Of a stretch of DNA of 64,000 nucleotides, positions 25,408-33,873 are shown in pieces. The translations under genes were made by a program, and so were the position numbers. The notes below the pieces were generated by a model. It did not search any database and was not told where the DNA came from. It saw nothing but the letters and a program-made list of their open reading frames with translations. The stretch covers positions 992,001 through 1,056,000 of the forward strand of contig CAVXYW010000002.1 in assembly GCA_963766295.1 (NCBI GenBank), in the 5' to 3' direction. This stretch comes from JBBDRJ01 sp963766295 (GTDB lineage: Bacteria > Actinomycetota > JAICYB01). Within the stretch, counting starts at the first letter, position 1. Every line of letters starts with the position of its first letter.

Positions 25408-27968
25408 TCCCGGTAAGACTGAAGCTCAAGGATTTTCTGTCCTACTCCGACCCCGATCCGTTGGACTTCACAGCGTTCGACGTCGGCGCGCTCATCGGTG
25501 ACAACGGCGCTGGGAAGTCGGCGCTCCTGGACGCCATGACCTTCGCGTTGTTCGGCGCAGCCCGCGGCTGTGAGGGAGGACAGAACCAAGACCGCCTCAT
25601 CCGCGATGGCGCAGATGAAACCGAAGTCGACTTCACCTTCTCGCTTGGCGGTCTCGAGCATCGGATCGTTCGCCGACGCACGCGGAAAGGGAAGGGCGAC
25701 CTCAACTTCATGGTGTCGGACGGCGACACTTGGACGAATCTCGCCGGTGAGACGCTACGCGAGACCGATGCTCGTCTCGCCTCGGTATTGAGGATGGACT
25801 ACAAGACCTTCACTGCATCCGCCTTCTTCGTGCAGGGACGATCCGAGGATTTCCTGTCGCGACTCGGTCCCGAGCAGCGAAAGGAAGTCTTCGTCCGCCT
25901 ACTGGACCTCGAGACTTACGAGAAGCTCGAGGATGCGGCCCGTTCGAGGTCACGTGAGGCCGAGCGGCGGCGCAGCGGCCTGGCCGATCGCATAGCCGAG
26001 TTCGAAGGTTCATCCGCCGAGGTGGAAGCGACGGAAGTGGAACTCGATGCGGCCGAAAAGGCGGCCTCCGAGATTGCCTCGGCGATCGATTCTCTCGCCA
26101 CAGAGCTCGACAGCACCCAGAAAACGTTGACCGACCTGGAGAAGAAGGAAGCCGTGCTCCACGCGGCGCTCGAATCGCTGGCCGAAACCGATCGGGCCGT
26201 GAACGAGGCGGATTCATCGCTGACGAGCAAGCGCGATCTCCTCTCCGACATCGACAAGCTTCTGGCGAGAAGCGAGGAGGTCGCCGAGGCCGTCGAAGAG
26301 GCTGCATCTGTACGAAAGCGCGAAGCGCAAGCTCTTGAAGAGCAGGCGAGAGCAGCCGACATCGACCGACGCTGCGTTGTTCTCGAGCAAGAGCTGATCG
26401 CCGAGGAGAAAAGCATCCGTCGCCGACTTGCGGACTCTTCGGCTCGAGCCAAAGTCATCTCCAAAGAGATAGAAAGCCTGGAAAGTGATCAGGCTCGAGC
26501 GCAAGAGCTCGAGAAGCAGTTGAAGGATGTTCACTCACTCGAGGAGGCCGTGAAGCGCAACGAAACTCAGCTGGAGGAGTGCCGTCTGACCGGCGCACGC
26601 TCGGACGCGCAGCTAAGCGCGCTGAAGGAGAGGCTGGCCGACACCAAGGAACGCCTGACACTCCTTGCCTCTCCAGGAGCTGAGTGTCCCGTTTGCGGCG
26701 AGCCCCTCGATGCCAAGCACCGCGCTCAGGCCAAGAAGAAACTTCAGACCGAAGCAAGCGAGGCCAAGGCGACACAGGAACTGGAGAAGGCAACGCTCGA
26801 GGCGGCGCGCAAGGAGTTCAAGCACTGCGTCGAGGAAGGCAAGCGCATCAAGCGGGCGCTCGCCGACGTCGCTTCGGCATCGGCACAGCGCGAGGCTCTC
26901 TTGGCGAAGCTCGAGCGTGCACCGTCGTTACGAAAAGAAGCCACTGCTCTCGCATCGCAGATCGCGTCGGATGAAACAGCACTCGCCGAGGACTCGTTCG
27001 GTGCACAGATGCGGCAAGAACTGGAGGCTCTGAGGTCCGAGCTGGCCGGCGCCTACGACGCAGATGCGCACGCTTTGCTTCGGTCCCGCCTCGAGGAGCT
27101 CAGAGGCTTCGAAGAGCTGAGCGGAAAGATCAAACAAGCAACCCAGCAGCGATCGCTGCTCGGCGAAGAGATCGCTTCTCTGGAGGCCCGCCGGGTCGAG
27201 CTGGACGACACTCTCGGTCAACGCCGTGCGGGCATCGAGGAACTTCGGGCCGGGATCGAAGATCTGCCCGGTGAGCGTCGCAAGCAAGACGAGCTGGGCA
27301 GCCGGCTTGAACAATTGCGCCGCGACCAGGCCGACCGATCTGCCGCAGCGGCGCGGCTGGCCGAGCGTCTGGAGACGGCCCGCCGCGCAACGGCAGACCT
27401 GGAGGCAACCCGTATCGCCGAGGTCCAAGCAGCTGCCGAGCACCGCTCGTATCGCCGCCTAACCGAGGCCTTCGGCCGTGGCGGGATCCCGGACCTGATC
27501 ATCGACAACGCGCTGCCCGAGCTCGAAGAGGAGGCCAATCGGATCCTGGGCGCCCTGTCCGATTACGAGATGTCCGTCCATTTCCAGATGGAGAAGCTGA
27601 CAAAGACCGGCAAACCACGGGACACCTTCGACGTCCTGGTCCATCACGACGGGGGAGTGCGGGACTTCTCGATGTTCTCCGGGGGCGAGGCCTTCCGGAT
27701 CGCCTTCTCGGTCCGGCTGGCGATGTCGAAGCTGCTGGTCAGGCGGGCGGGGGCGCGCCTGGAGACCCTCGTGGTAGATGAGGGCTTCGGCACGCAGGAC
27801 CCGCAGGGCCGAGAGCGTCTGGTCGAAGCGCTGAACCTGGCGCGCAAGGAGTTCTCGAAGGTCCTGGTGATCACCCATTTGGACGACCTAAAAGACCTCT
27901 TCGGGGCCCAGATCCGCGTGTGGAAAGACCCGCGGGCCGGCTCGGTTTTCGAGGTTCAGCCCGCCTGA
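25404..27968 (+). CDS. sbcC: SbcC (Rad50-like) ATPase subunit
   Basis: 854 residues. The N-terminal Walker A is GDNGAGKS (ALIGDNGAGKSALLDAM). Long coiled coils are split by the zinc hook C428-P-V-C431. The C-terminal lobe has the ABC signature MFSGGEAFRIAF and Walker B LVVDEGFGTQD. It is shorter than E. coli SbcC (1048) because the coils are shorter, as usual in actinobacteria. It opens and tethers DNA ends for SbcD. Co-location with nurA-herA makes this a DNA-end-processing region. Confidence 0.95.
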   Translation: MIPVRLKLKDFLSYSDPDPLDFTAFDVGALIGDNGAGKSALLDAMTFALFGAARGCEGGQNQDRLIRDGADETEVDFTFSLGGLEHRIVRRRTRKGKGDLNFMVSDGDTWTNLAGETLRETDARLASVLRMDYKTFTASAFFVQGRSEDFLSRLGPEQRKEVFVRLLDLETYEKLEDAARSRSREAERRRSGLADRIAEFEGSSAEVEATEVELDAAEKAASEIASAIDSLATELDSTQKTLTDLEKKEAVLHAALESLAETDRAVNEADSSLTSKRDLLSDIDKLLARSEEVAEAVEEAASVRKREAQALEEQARAADIDRRCVVLEQELIAEEKSIRRRLADSSARAKVISKEIESLESDQARAQELEKQLKDVHSLEEAVKRNETQLEECRLTGARSDAQLSALKERLADTKERLTLLASPGAECPVCGEPLDAKHRAQAKKKLQTEASEAKATQELEKATLEAARKEFKHCVEEGKRIKRALADVASASAQREALLAKLERAPSLRKEATALASQIASDETALAEDSFGAQMRQELEALRSELAGAYDADAHALLRSRLEELRGFEELSGKIKQATQQRSLLGEEIASLEARRVELDDTLGQRRAGIEELRAGIEDLPGERRKQDELGSRLEQLRRDQADRSAAAARLAERLETARRATADLEATRIAEVQAAAEHRSYRRLTEAFGRGGIPDLIIDNALPELEEEANRILGALSDYEMSVHFQMEKLTKTGKPRDTFDVLVHHDGGVRDFSMFSGGEAFRIAFSVRLAMSKLLVRRAGARLETLVVDEGFGTQDPQGRERLVEALNLARKEFSKVLVITHLDDLKDLFGAQIRVWKDPRAGSVFEVQPA

Positions 27969-28139
27969 CCAGCCGAGCGGGCGGGCGGCCGTTCCGGCTG
28001 AAGGAAGGTGAGTGCTAACGCTTGTGTTGACACGCTGTGTTACCGTTTCGCCGCCCAGCGCAAGATGGCCGTCGAGCCAGCGTGGGGCACCGGGGCGCAC
28101 CGCCGGGGGCCTTCAGGCCAGGTGGGCAAAGGAAGGGAC

Positions 28140-28433
28140 ATGGCAGCAAACGACGAGAGGGAAAGCTCCGACGACGAGGGCGCGGTTGAAACGAGCCTGG
28201 AAGAGTTCCTAAAACGCCAGGACCGCCGGACCACGGCCCGTACCGAGGATGCCGACGAAGAAGAAGCGCTCCTCGAGGCTATGGAGGAGCGCGAGGGGCG
28301 GGGATCTGAGTCCCTGACCGTCAAGGTCGTCCCGGAACAGCCGGACGAGTTCACGTGCCGGCGCTGTTTCCTGGTCAAGCACAGGACCCAGCTGAAGGAC
28401 CGCAAGCGCCAGCTCTGCACTGACTGCGCCTGA
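28140..28433 (+). CDS. DUF4193 family protein
   Basis: 97 residues from ATG 28140 behind GGAAGGG. An acidic N-terminus (SLEEFLKRQDRR onward) leads to the family core LTVKVVPEQPDEFTCRRCFL and the closing QLCTDCA, giving a C-x2-C ... C-x2-C zinc ribbon. DUF4193 is nearly restricted to actinobacteria and its role is unknown. A TTGACA hexamer lies upstream at 28027-28032, but no well-spaced -10 box follows it. Confidence 0.88.
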   Translation: MAANDERESSDDEGAVETSLEEFLKRQDRRTTARTEDADEEEALLEAMEEREGRGSESLTVKVVPEQPDEFTCRRCFLVKHRTQLKDRKRQLCTDCA

Positions 28434-28477
28434 TCCCCGGTCCGAAGAGCCCCGTAAAGGCCCCAGAAACACACCAA

Positions 28478-28509
28478 CCGGGTCGGAGGGGAAGGGGGGC
28501 CCGACCCGG
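28478..28509. terminator. inverted repeat after DUF4193 gene
   Basis: CCGGGTCGG (28478-28486) pairs with CCGACCCGG (28501-28509) across a 14-nt purine-rich loop. It lies 45 nt after the DUF4193 stop. No T-run follows, so it is at best a weak or factor-assisted terminator. Confidence 0.4.
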
Positions 28510-28598
28510 CCGGCGTGATGAATATCACACGGCTGTAACTTCGTCCTTGTAACTTCTTGGGGCACCTTACACGGGGCAGGGGACAGGAGTCCAGGGTT

Positions 28599-28604
28599 TA
28601 GCCT
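28599..28604 (+). promoter_or_regulatory. -10 box (TAGCCT) for leaderless small ORF
   Basis: TAGCCT ends 6 nt before GTG 28611, the same hexamer and spacing as at sbcD. Confidence 0.4.
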
Positions 28605-28610
28605 GCGGTC

Positions 28611-28730
28611 GTGGGCTTCGACCCGTACCGCCGGATCCGCAGGGCGCGACGCACGCCCCGTAGCGAATTACTGTTCTTGTTCTGCTCCCTGGCGGTTATC
28701 GGTGCGCTGTTCGTGTGGGCGCTCTTGTAG
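28611..28730 (+). CDS. 39-residue single-pass membrane protein
   Basis: GTG 28611 to TAG 28730. The N-terminus is very basic (GFDPYRRIRRARRTPRSE), followed by one hydrophobic helix (LLFLFCSLAVIGALFVWALL) that runs to the stop. The positive-inside rule puts the N-terminus in the cytoplasm. The TAGCCT box 6 nt upstream supports expression. Tiny basic one-helix proteins like this occur in actinobacteria, but I cannot assign a family. Confidence 0.6.
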   Translation: MGFDPYRRIRRARRTPRSELLFLFCSLAVIGALFVWALL

Positions 28731-28780
28731 GTCGCCCGCATTTGGGTCGGTTGTAGACGACGCTCTGGTGGCCGTCCGGT

Positions 28781-29812
28781 TCAGCAATTGACCCGGAGGC
28801 GTCCGCACACTCTGACGGTACGTGGCCGTGACCTGGGCATCGGTGTCGGTTGTGGTGCGTAGGCCTGGTCTGCCGGAGTTGGATCGGGTCCGGCCGCCGA
28901 AGTCGGTTCCGGTTTCGTCAGAGCCTGTTTGATCACGCGTCGCCTTTCATAGGCGCCAAGTATCAGGTCACCCTTGACCCCGTCTCTCATGAAGGGAACA
29001 CGCCGCGGTGCAGTCCCGCGTATCTCGGCTTCTGCGAAGTTGAACGCAGACTCGACCGAAGTTGGGGCCCTGCCCTCGATCATCGCTTTGCGGACCATGT
29101 TGATGAACAGATACGAGCCTGAGGAACCTAGCTCGAACGACTCTTCGCGAGCCGAAGACGCGAACGTGGCGACCCGATCCGCCCCGACCACACCGGGCAA
29201 CGCGTAACCTCCTGCGAAACACGTCGGGAGCGCAACCCACATCTTCGACTTCACTCGTGCAAGCCGACCGGCGAGTTCGGACGCCGAGATCAGAGCGCCG
29301 TCCGCAGCAACCACGTGACTCTGCCCGCCGTGGACGCGAGTATGCGCAGCCAGCCCAAAGACCGCGATGCCATCCTTCGGTGTTTTCGCCGCGAGTTCGT
29401 CCAGCTTGGAAAGCATGTCCGCGCGTGTGGCTTCGCCATCGAGAAGCACCGACATGTTCGCTTCAAGGAACCCGTACTGTCCCAGAGCTCTGCCGAGGTT
29501 TCTCGCATCCATTACGGCACCGGCCAACGGACGCGAACCCGCCGCATGGTTGATGCCGATGATCAACGCTCGGCGTTTAGTAGGCGCGACCGGCGGAGGG
29601 GGCTTCGGCGTCACAGGCGCCGGAGCAGCGAGCGCCACGCTGCTCCATACAGAGGAACGAGCACGGTTGTTCACGGTCTTTGAACCAAAGGACGTCGGCG
29701 CTTCGTCGTAACGACCGTCGGAGAAGAGGAAGGTTGACGGAGCCGGCCCAAAGACGAACAGCGCGCATACGCACGTGAGTACAACCATGAGTTTGGCCGT
29801 CCCCGCGAACAT
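28781..29812 (-). CDS. secreted caspase-like (C14) protein
   Basis: 343 residues from ATG 29812; a TTG at 29851 would abut the terminator of the upstream gene. A signal peptide or anchor (KLMVVLTCVCALFVFG) is followed by a Pro-rich linker, then the caspase/metacaspase core: RRALIIGINHAAGSRPLAGA, the His at H157 (FGLAAHTRVHGG) and the Cys at C198 (ALPTCFAGGY). Canonical metacaspases have SGHG and DxCHSG, so the dyad is kept but its surroundings are altered. The C-terminus is Pro/Arg-rich. It should act outside the membrane. It follows the LPRTG protein gene on the same strand. Confidence 0.78.
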   Translation of the reverse strand: MFAGTAKLMVVLTCVCALFVFGPAPSTFLFSDGRYDEAPTSFGSKTVNNRARSSVWSSVALAAPAPVTPKPPPPVAPTKRRALIIGINHAAGSRPLAGAVMDARNLGRALGQYGFLEANMSVLLDGEATRADMLSKLDELAAKTPKDGIAVFGLAAHTRVHGGQSHVVAADGALISASELAGRLARVKSKMWVALPTCFAGGYALPGVVGADRVATFASSAREESFELGSSGSYLFINMVRKAMIEGRAPTSVESAFNFAEAEIRGTAPRRVPFMRDGVKGDLILGAYERRRVIKQALTKPEPTSAAGPDPTPADQAYAPQPTPMPRSRPRTVRVCGRLRVNC

Positions 29813-29858
29813 GCCTGCGACAGAGTGCAGCGCCGAAGTGCGGTTTTGCAAATAAAGA

Positions 29859-29889
29859 GGAAGGGGGCCCCTGTTCGGGACCCCCTTCC
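29859..29889 (-). terminator. intrinsic terminator of the LPRTG protein gene
   Basis: GGAAGGGGG and CCCCCTTCC form a 9-bp stem around a 13-nt loop. Reading on the minus strand it is followed by CTCTTTATTTG. It lies 25 nt after the stop of the surface-protein gene. Confidence 0.75.
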
Positions 29890-29913
29890 GACTACTTAAC
29901 TACGTCTTATTGC

Positions 29914-31701
29914 TTACGCACGTCGCGAGCGACGGCGCAGGAACAGACCGAGGCTCGACGCAGCCAGGGCCAAACCGCCGCCCATGGCTACCGTCCGAAG
30001 CGCGTCGGCGCCTGTCCTCGGCAACTCGATCCTCACCTGAACCGGGATAGAGAACCCGGTCAGGTCGAGGCCGTTGATCGCCAGGCCGGATGCATCCTCT
30101 CCTACGCAGTTGGCGAATTCGCCCGCTGCTTTAGCGATGTCTTCGAGGATGCCTCCGGTATCGACCGTTTGAAGGTCGATACTCACCTTCTTCGTCGTCC
30201 CCTTGGGTATCGTCCCGAGGTTCCAGGTGATGGTCTCTGCTCCGTCTTCAACCAATAAACCGCCATCCGGAATATCCGGAGAAGCAGCGGCCGGGTCGTC
30301 GTTCAGCAGACGGAACTTCGGCGTTCCCTCGATCGTCTTGATTTCGTCCGTCAACGTCGTGTTGACGAGGTCACAGTCGTACACGTTGTGCACGGTTAGT
30401 TCGATGTGCGACGTGTCCGGTTCACGCGGTGCGACGAAGATGTCCGTCGGGTCCGCGGTCTTCGTCACCGGGATCGGGCAGGTGACTCCGCCGTCGGGAA
30501 CCTCAACCGAGACCTCCATGTGACCGGCGCGAACGTCGGCGACATCGCCGTCAGCGATGATGACGCGGAGCACGTCGACAGCAGCCGAAGCCGAACGGCC
30601 GTTGGCGGCGATCGAAGGCGACGATGCCTGATCGGGGTTGGCGCCCGGCGCGGCGATCGCGCGCGGGTCCTCACCAAGCTGGATGTCGAGGAGTGGTGCC
30701 AACGGGATGTTGAGTCCCTCATCGCCCAGCAGCATCTCCAGGGTGACGAGGATCGGATCACCGAGACCAAGGATCTCCAGGACATTGACCTGCGGGTCCT
30801 CGGTGCCGGGTCCGTAGAAGATGCTGGCGCCGCCCTGCGAGCCGGTGGCTACCGCGCGAAGGACCCACTCACCGAGGAGCCTGACCGTGATCGCAGCATC
30901 GCCTTCAGTTGTCGGCACCTGTGCGATTTGCACCGGAGCGATGGTCTGACGAACCTCGGCCATCAAGCCGAACTGGTTCCCGCCGGCCGGCACGAGCTTC
31001 ATGCGCGATGTCGACTGAGAAACCGACTGGTTGTCGTTCGGCACGTCTTGGTCGTCCAGAGCCAAGACCGGCGCGTCTAGCCCGGGCGCTTGAGTGTCCC
31101 CGCCGATGTCGAGGAGTTGGACGTCGGCCGCGAAGCCCTGGCCGCGCGATATGTCGTCACCCAGAACACAAACATCGGGGACGAGTCCGCCGGCCTCAGA
31201 ATTAGCGACGGCCACACCGCGCAGCAGCGATGCATACGCGAGAGGGTCGAGTCCCTCGAGTGCGATCTCCTGCAGGTCCGACGACGGCGGGGGAGCGTCC
31301 GCTTCCGCCTTGGCCGTCAGCTGCAGCTGGTTCTCGTCGATCGGCGTAGTGCCGACTCCGAGCTCCAGACCACTGCCTCGTGCGTGCGACATCTTGTCGC
31401 CGAGGTCCGGGTGGATCGTGCGAGTGAACTCGTTCTGCTTGACGCCGGCAAGTCCGTCTGCGTCGGCATCGACGGAAGCTGCCGACCACGCGACTTCAGC
31501 GTCCGCTACTCGAGTATCGCCCGCGTTCAGAGCATCAACGTGAGCCGGCTGTCCTGTGGCGAAACCCCTCAGATCTACCGGTTCGCCAGGTTTCTCGTTG
31601 ACTCCGGTGGCTGCGGGGGCCCAGCTGAGAAGCTGAGCCACAAGCAAGCCAGTCGCCGCGACCGCTACAAACCACCGTCCGCGGCCCTTAATGGATCGCA
31701 T
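29914..31701 (-). CDS. LPXTG-anchored cell-surface protein
   Basis: 595 residues. The N-terminal signal peptide (WFVAVAATGLLVAQLLSWAP) is cleaved around AATG. The long extracellular part is acidic and Ala/Gly/Asp-rich. Residues from about 430 (TCPIPVTKTADPTDIFV, then HIELTVHNVYDCDLVNTTL) look like a DUF11/Ig-like repeat domain. The C-terminus is a sortase signal: LPRTG at 560-564, a hydrophobic helix, then RRRSRRA. A class E-type sortase would be expected elsewhere in the genome. AGGAGGT precedes ATG 31701. The ligand or role is unknown. Confidence 0.82.
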   Translation of the reverse strand: MRSIKGRGRWFVAVAATGLLVAQLLSWAPAATGVNEKPGEPVDLRGFATGQPAHVDALNAGDTRVADAEVAWSAASVDADADGLAGVKQNEFTRTIHPDLGDKMSHARGSGLELGVGTTPIDENQLQLTAKAEADAPPPSSDLQEIALEGLDPLAYASLLRGVAVANSEAGGLVPDVCVLGDDISRGQGFAADVQLLDIGGDTQAPGLDAPVLALDDQDVPNDNQSVSQSTSRMKLVPAGGNQFGLMAEVRQTIAPVQIAQVPTTEGDAAITVRLLGEWVLRAVATGSQGGASIFYGPGTEDPQVNVLEILGLGDPILVTLEMLLGDEGLNIPLAPLLDIQLGEDPRAIAAPGANPDQASSPSIAANGRSASAAVDVLRVIIADGDVADVRAGHMEVSVEVPDGGVTCPIPVTKTADPTDIFVAPREPDTSHIELTVHNVYDCDLVNTTLTDEIKTIEGTPKFRLLNDDPAAASPDIPDGGLLVEDGAETITWNLGTIPKGTTKKVSIDLQTVDTGGILEDIAKAAGEFANCVGEDASGLAINGLDLTGFSIPVQVRIELPRTGADALRTVAMGGGLALAASSLGLFLRRRSRRA

Positions 31702-32029
31702 CTACTTACCTCCTGTGTCTTTCCGTGATCCTGCTTACTACTAGTCCACACCGGTCTAGGCGTGAACACAACCTTTTTAGGCACAACTGACAGGGCGCTC
31801 ACACGCCCGGCGCTACGTTACCTTCTGGCCGTTCGTTCCACAAGCTAGGATCAGCCCCGTCACTCAAAAGCTTGCTTCCCGGTAAACGACCTGCGGAAAC
31901 GCTTAGTTACTACTCAGGAAAGCGCTCAGGATAGACCTGGTTCCCGACCGAGCCCACGAAGATCGAGCGCGATCAGGCGGGCGCAAGTGGGCATCGGATC
32001 TGGACAGCCCGGAGCCCGTTCCCAAACTG
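31702..32029. other. non-coding stretch between surface-protein gene and element
   Basis: About 330 nt without a convincing reading frame. It holds the AGGAGGT ribosome site and the presumed promoter region of the surface-protein gene on the minus strand, though no clear -35/-10 pair stands out, and it ends at the left XerC-like arm. Confidence 0.5.
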
Positions 32030-32030
32030 A

Positions 32031-32047
32031 ACGCCTATAATCCCCGT
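32031..32047 (+). repeat. left direct repeat: XerC arm + central region (att left)
   Basis: ACGCCTATAATCCCCGT is identical to 33875-33891. The arm is AACGCCTATAA (32030-32040) and the spacer TCCCCG (32041-32046). The next 11 bases, TCGAGGATGCC, bear no resemblance to a XerD arm. Confidence 0.8.
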
Positions 32048-32130
32048 CGAGGATGCCGGTTTCGGCCCTGAGGCCCTCAGAATGGCTCACAACGGCTCTC
32101 ACGGCAACCCCGGAATTTTTAGTGATCGGT

Positions 32131-32147
32131 CGGGAACGGGGTTCCCG
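32131..32147. repeat. hairpin in non-coding left end of the element
   Basis: CGGGAAC and GTTCCCG form a 7-bp stem with loop GGG. It lies in about 270 nt (32048-32317) where no gene is seen, the likeliest place for a replication origin or nick site of a rolling-circle element (inference). Confidence 0.4.
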
Positions 32148-32317
32148 CCCTGGCATCGACGTCTTTTAGCCGCCTGCGCCGTAAAGGTCGCTAGCCGCTC
32201 TCTTGACGGACGCCTCGCATCCGGAGCCCCTGCCGGTGGCGGAGATGAACGGAGCGCCGCTGCTCTTTTCCGGTCCGCTCTTCGGGCAGCGCCCACAAAA
32301 CGCGCCCTCGCCCATCC

Positions 32318-32503
32318 CTACTCGGCTGCTGTGACCTGCGACTCTAGACCCGTGAACGACTTTCGTCCAGAGATCGAGTTAAAGGCGGCTCCGCCGTCCT
32401 GCGGCCGACGTCGCCCTCTCTTTCTCGCGGCCCTGAGCGCAGCGTGCCGGGCCCTAAGCTTCGCTTTCCACCACGCCGGGTAGCTGTTGCGCGTTGCCCC
32501 CAT
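32318..32503 (-). CDS. small basic element ORF downstream of rep
   Basis: 61 residues from ATG 32503, which lies 3 nt after the rep stop (TAA 32507-32509). The N-terminal half YPAWWKAKLRARHAALRAAR is a basic amphipathic helix with a cluster RKRGRRR, as in small nucleic-acid-binding proteins. It overlaps the next candidate by 50 nt in another frame, so at most one may be real in the overlap. Confidence 0.35.
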   Translation of the reverse strand: MGATRNSYPAWWKAKLRARHAALRAARKRGRRRPQDGGAAFNSISGRKSFTGLESQVTAAE

Positions 32504-32657
32504 CGCTTAGCCGTCCGAGAACGAATCGGCATCCGGGAACGCCGCACCGGTACGGTCCGGCGCCGGCCAAATCGACAAGCATCCAGTGGCCGGCGGGGCA
32601 GAGGACGAACTCGACGAATCCGCCGACGGTTCCAGCTCGAGCTTCCACTTCGTGCAT
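32454..32657 (-). CDS. small zinc-ribbon-like element ORF overlapping rep end
   Basis: 67 residues from ATG 32657, out of frame with the 3' end of rep. VEFVLCPAGHWMLVDLAGAG followed by YRCGVPGCRFVLGRLSDGG gives a C/H ... C-x4-C zinc-ribbon-like pattern that looks more protein-like than the Ser-rich rep frame opposite it. It could be a separate overlapping gene or the true C-terminus of Rep after another frame shift. Confidence 0.4.
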   Translation of the reverse strand: MHEVEARAGTVGGFVEFVLCPAGHWMLVDLAGAGPYRCGVPGCRFVLGRLSDGGNAQQLPGVVESEA

Positions 32658-33322
32658 CCGGCCTCCTCGTTCTCGCGCCGCCACTCGTCGGCCAACGCTT
32701 GGAGCGCTGCTTCCTTGCCACCCGGCGCGCGCCAGTATCCCCGCGAGCAATGACCGATGCGATTGCCGTTCAGCGCCAACGACCGCGCCGATTCTTTCGC
32801 GACGTAGCCTGCCGCCTTTCCTGCGTACGCCGCCGCGACTCCGCGCCGCGAATTCGTTCCGGAAACACGCGCCGCCCCATGCCCCAACGCCCAGCTAGAT
32901 CGCGCCACAGGTCAAGCGGCACATAGCTTCCGTGCTGTAGCGCGTGCACGTGGTGGCCCGTCCCTTTCGGATTCGCTTCTACGAACCACGCCCACTCATG
33001 CGCATAGCCGCGGCGACGATTTCGTCGGCTACGCGATTCATCCGCGCCCGGACAGTTTGGATCTCCGGCCCACAAGCGTCAGCGTGACGAAGCGCTCCGG
33101 GCGTTGCAGCGCGATAACGCGCGCTGTCAGCCACGCGTTCAGCCGCAGGCAAAACTCGCACTTGTTCCGTCCGCACCGCAGGTACCGGAACCCTCCGTGT
33201 TCCTCGCATCGCAGCCCAAAGCCGCGCGAGTTCGGGCACCGCCCAACATCGCTCTGACCTGGGGTGGGAGCGATTGACGGTAATAGACAAGGAAAGCGCG
33301 CGCGCGCGACGGAGTCGGTCAC
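32507..33322 (-). pseudogene. HUH rolling-circle replication initiator (Rep), frame-broken
   Basis: Read from GTG 33322 the protein has a Cys-rich N-terminus (LRCGRNKCEFCLRLNAW), Rep motif 1 (ERFVTLTL), then in a shifted frame the HUH motif GHHVHALQHGSYVPLDLWRD, then back in the first frame the catalytic Tyr/Lys motif AAYAGKAAGYVAKES. The shifts lie near 33071-33080 (+1) and 32855-32880 (-1). The net change is zero, and the 816 nt equal 272 codons. HUH Reps nick one strand and replicate small plasmids and ssDNA phages. The C-terminal 35 residues are uncertain. Confidence 0.7.
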
Positions 33323-33517
33323 GACGCGCGACGCAGTTTTTTGCGCGCATCTGCGCGAAGCCGCGCGCGAAGCCGGATATCGAAGTCGTCGAGCTGGCAC
33401 CACAGGCAGACGAGTTCGCCGTTAATAAGCTCGACGTCTTCGAGCCAACGCTTAGCCCCCGGCGACGCGCAGCGCGGCGAGTTCCGCCTCTGCGATCAGC
33501 GGCCACCCTGCGCTCAC
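33319..33517 (-). pseudogene. small element ORF upstream of rep, one frame break
   Basis: From GTG 33517 the frame reads WPLIAEAELAALRVAG. After removing one base from a run of five C (33456-33460 on the + strand) it continues KRWLEDVELINGELVCLWCQ and LDDFDIRLRARLRADARKK to a TGA that overlaps the rep GTG (GTGA). 199 nt minus one equals 66 codons. It has a CxxC pair and a basic tail. The coupling to rep supports a real gene; the function is unknown. Confidence 0.5.
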
Positions 33518-33644
33518 CCCGCGCGCGTTTCAGAGCGGCGCGGAGCTCACCAAACGCCTCGCGGATCTCCTCGCCGGTTCGCCGTTCGGGATGCGACCGC
33601 GAGCAGCCAAACTGGCGATCCTGGAACAGAAGCGGCTGTGACGG

Positions 33645-33785
33645 TCACCCCAGGCCCTCACGCGTCGGACTTGTCGCTGTCCTTCGCGGCGCACCTTGGG
33701 CACCGAGCTCGACTTTTGCCGCTTTCGCTGCGCTCTGCACGAGCGCCAACCCGAGAAGTATCGGCTCTAGCGGTGACACCTGCAC
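33645..33785 (-). CDS. 46-residue element ORF
   Basis: GTG 33785 to TGA 33645. VSPLEPILLGLALVQSAAKA is a hydrophobic or amphipathic helix followed by a basic tail. It is the first possible gene inside the right border and reads toward rep. No family is recognised and the start is weak; it may be chance. Confidence 0.3.
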   Translation of the reverse strand: MQVSPLEPILLGLALVQSAAKAAKVELGAQGAPRRTATSPTREGLG

Positions 33786-33835
33786 ACGCGTACGCTGGTC
33801 CTGCCACCACGGAGTTGCACCTCCGTCGGTCGGCT

Positions 33836-33868
33836 GAGAGCCCTCCTAGACGCCTAGGGGGCTCTCTC
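33836..33868. repeat. 14-bp-stem hairpin just inside the right element border
   Basis: GAGAGCCC-T-CCTAG pairs with CTAGG-G-GGGCTCTC (one G-T pair) around a 4-nt loop. It ends 5 nt before the right XerC arm. The loop region contains ACGCCTA, the same heptamer as the XerC arm. It could be a terminator, a replication hairpin or part of a folded attP. Confidence 0.6.
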
Positions 33869-33873
33869 AGGAC

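Noticed and set aside
28011..28032. CIRCE heat-shock operator before DUF4193
   Set aside because: Only the half-site GAGTGCTAA is present; the matching TTAGCACTC nine bases away is absent.
32031..32047. TATAAT inside both copies of the direct repeat, read as -10 promoter boxes
   Set aside because: No -35-like hexamer lies at 16-18 nt upstream of either copy, and the identity extends 17 bp including the spacer, which fits a recombination site better.
33771..33840. tRNA-like sequence just inside the right element border
   Set aside because: No paired acceptor stem or T-loop TTCGA could be found; the pairing present is the plain hairpin at 33836-33868.
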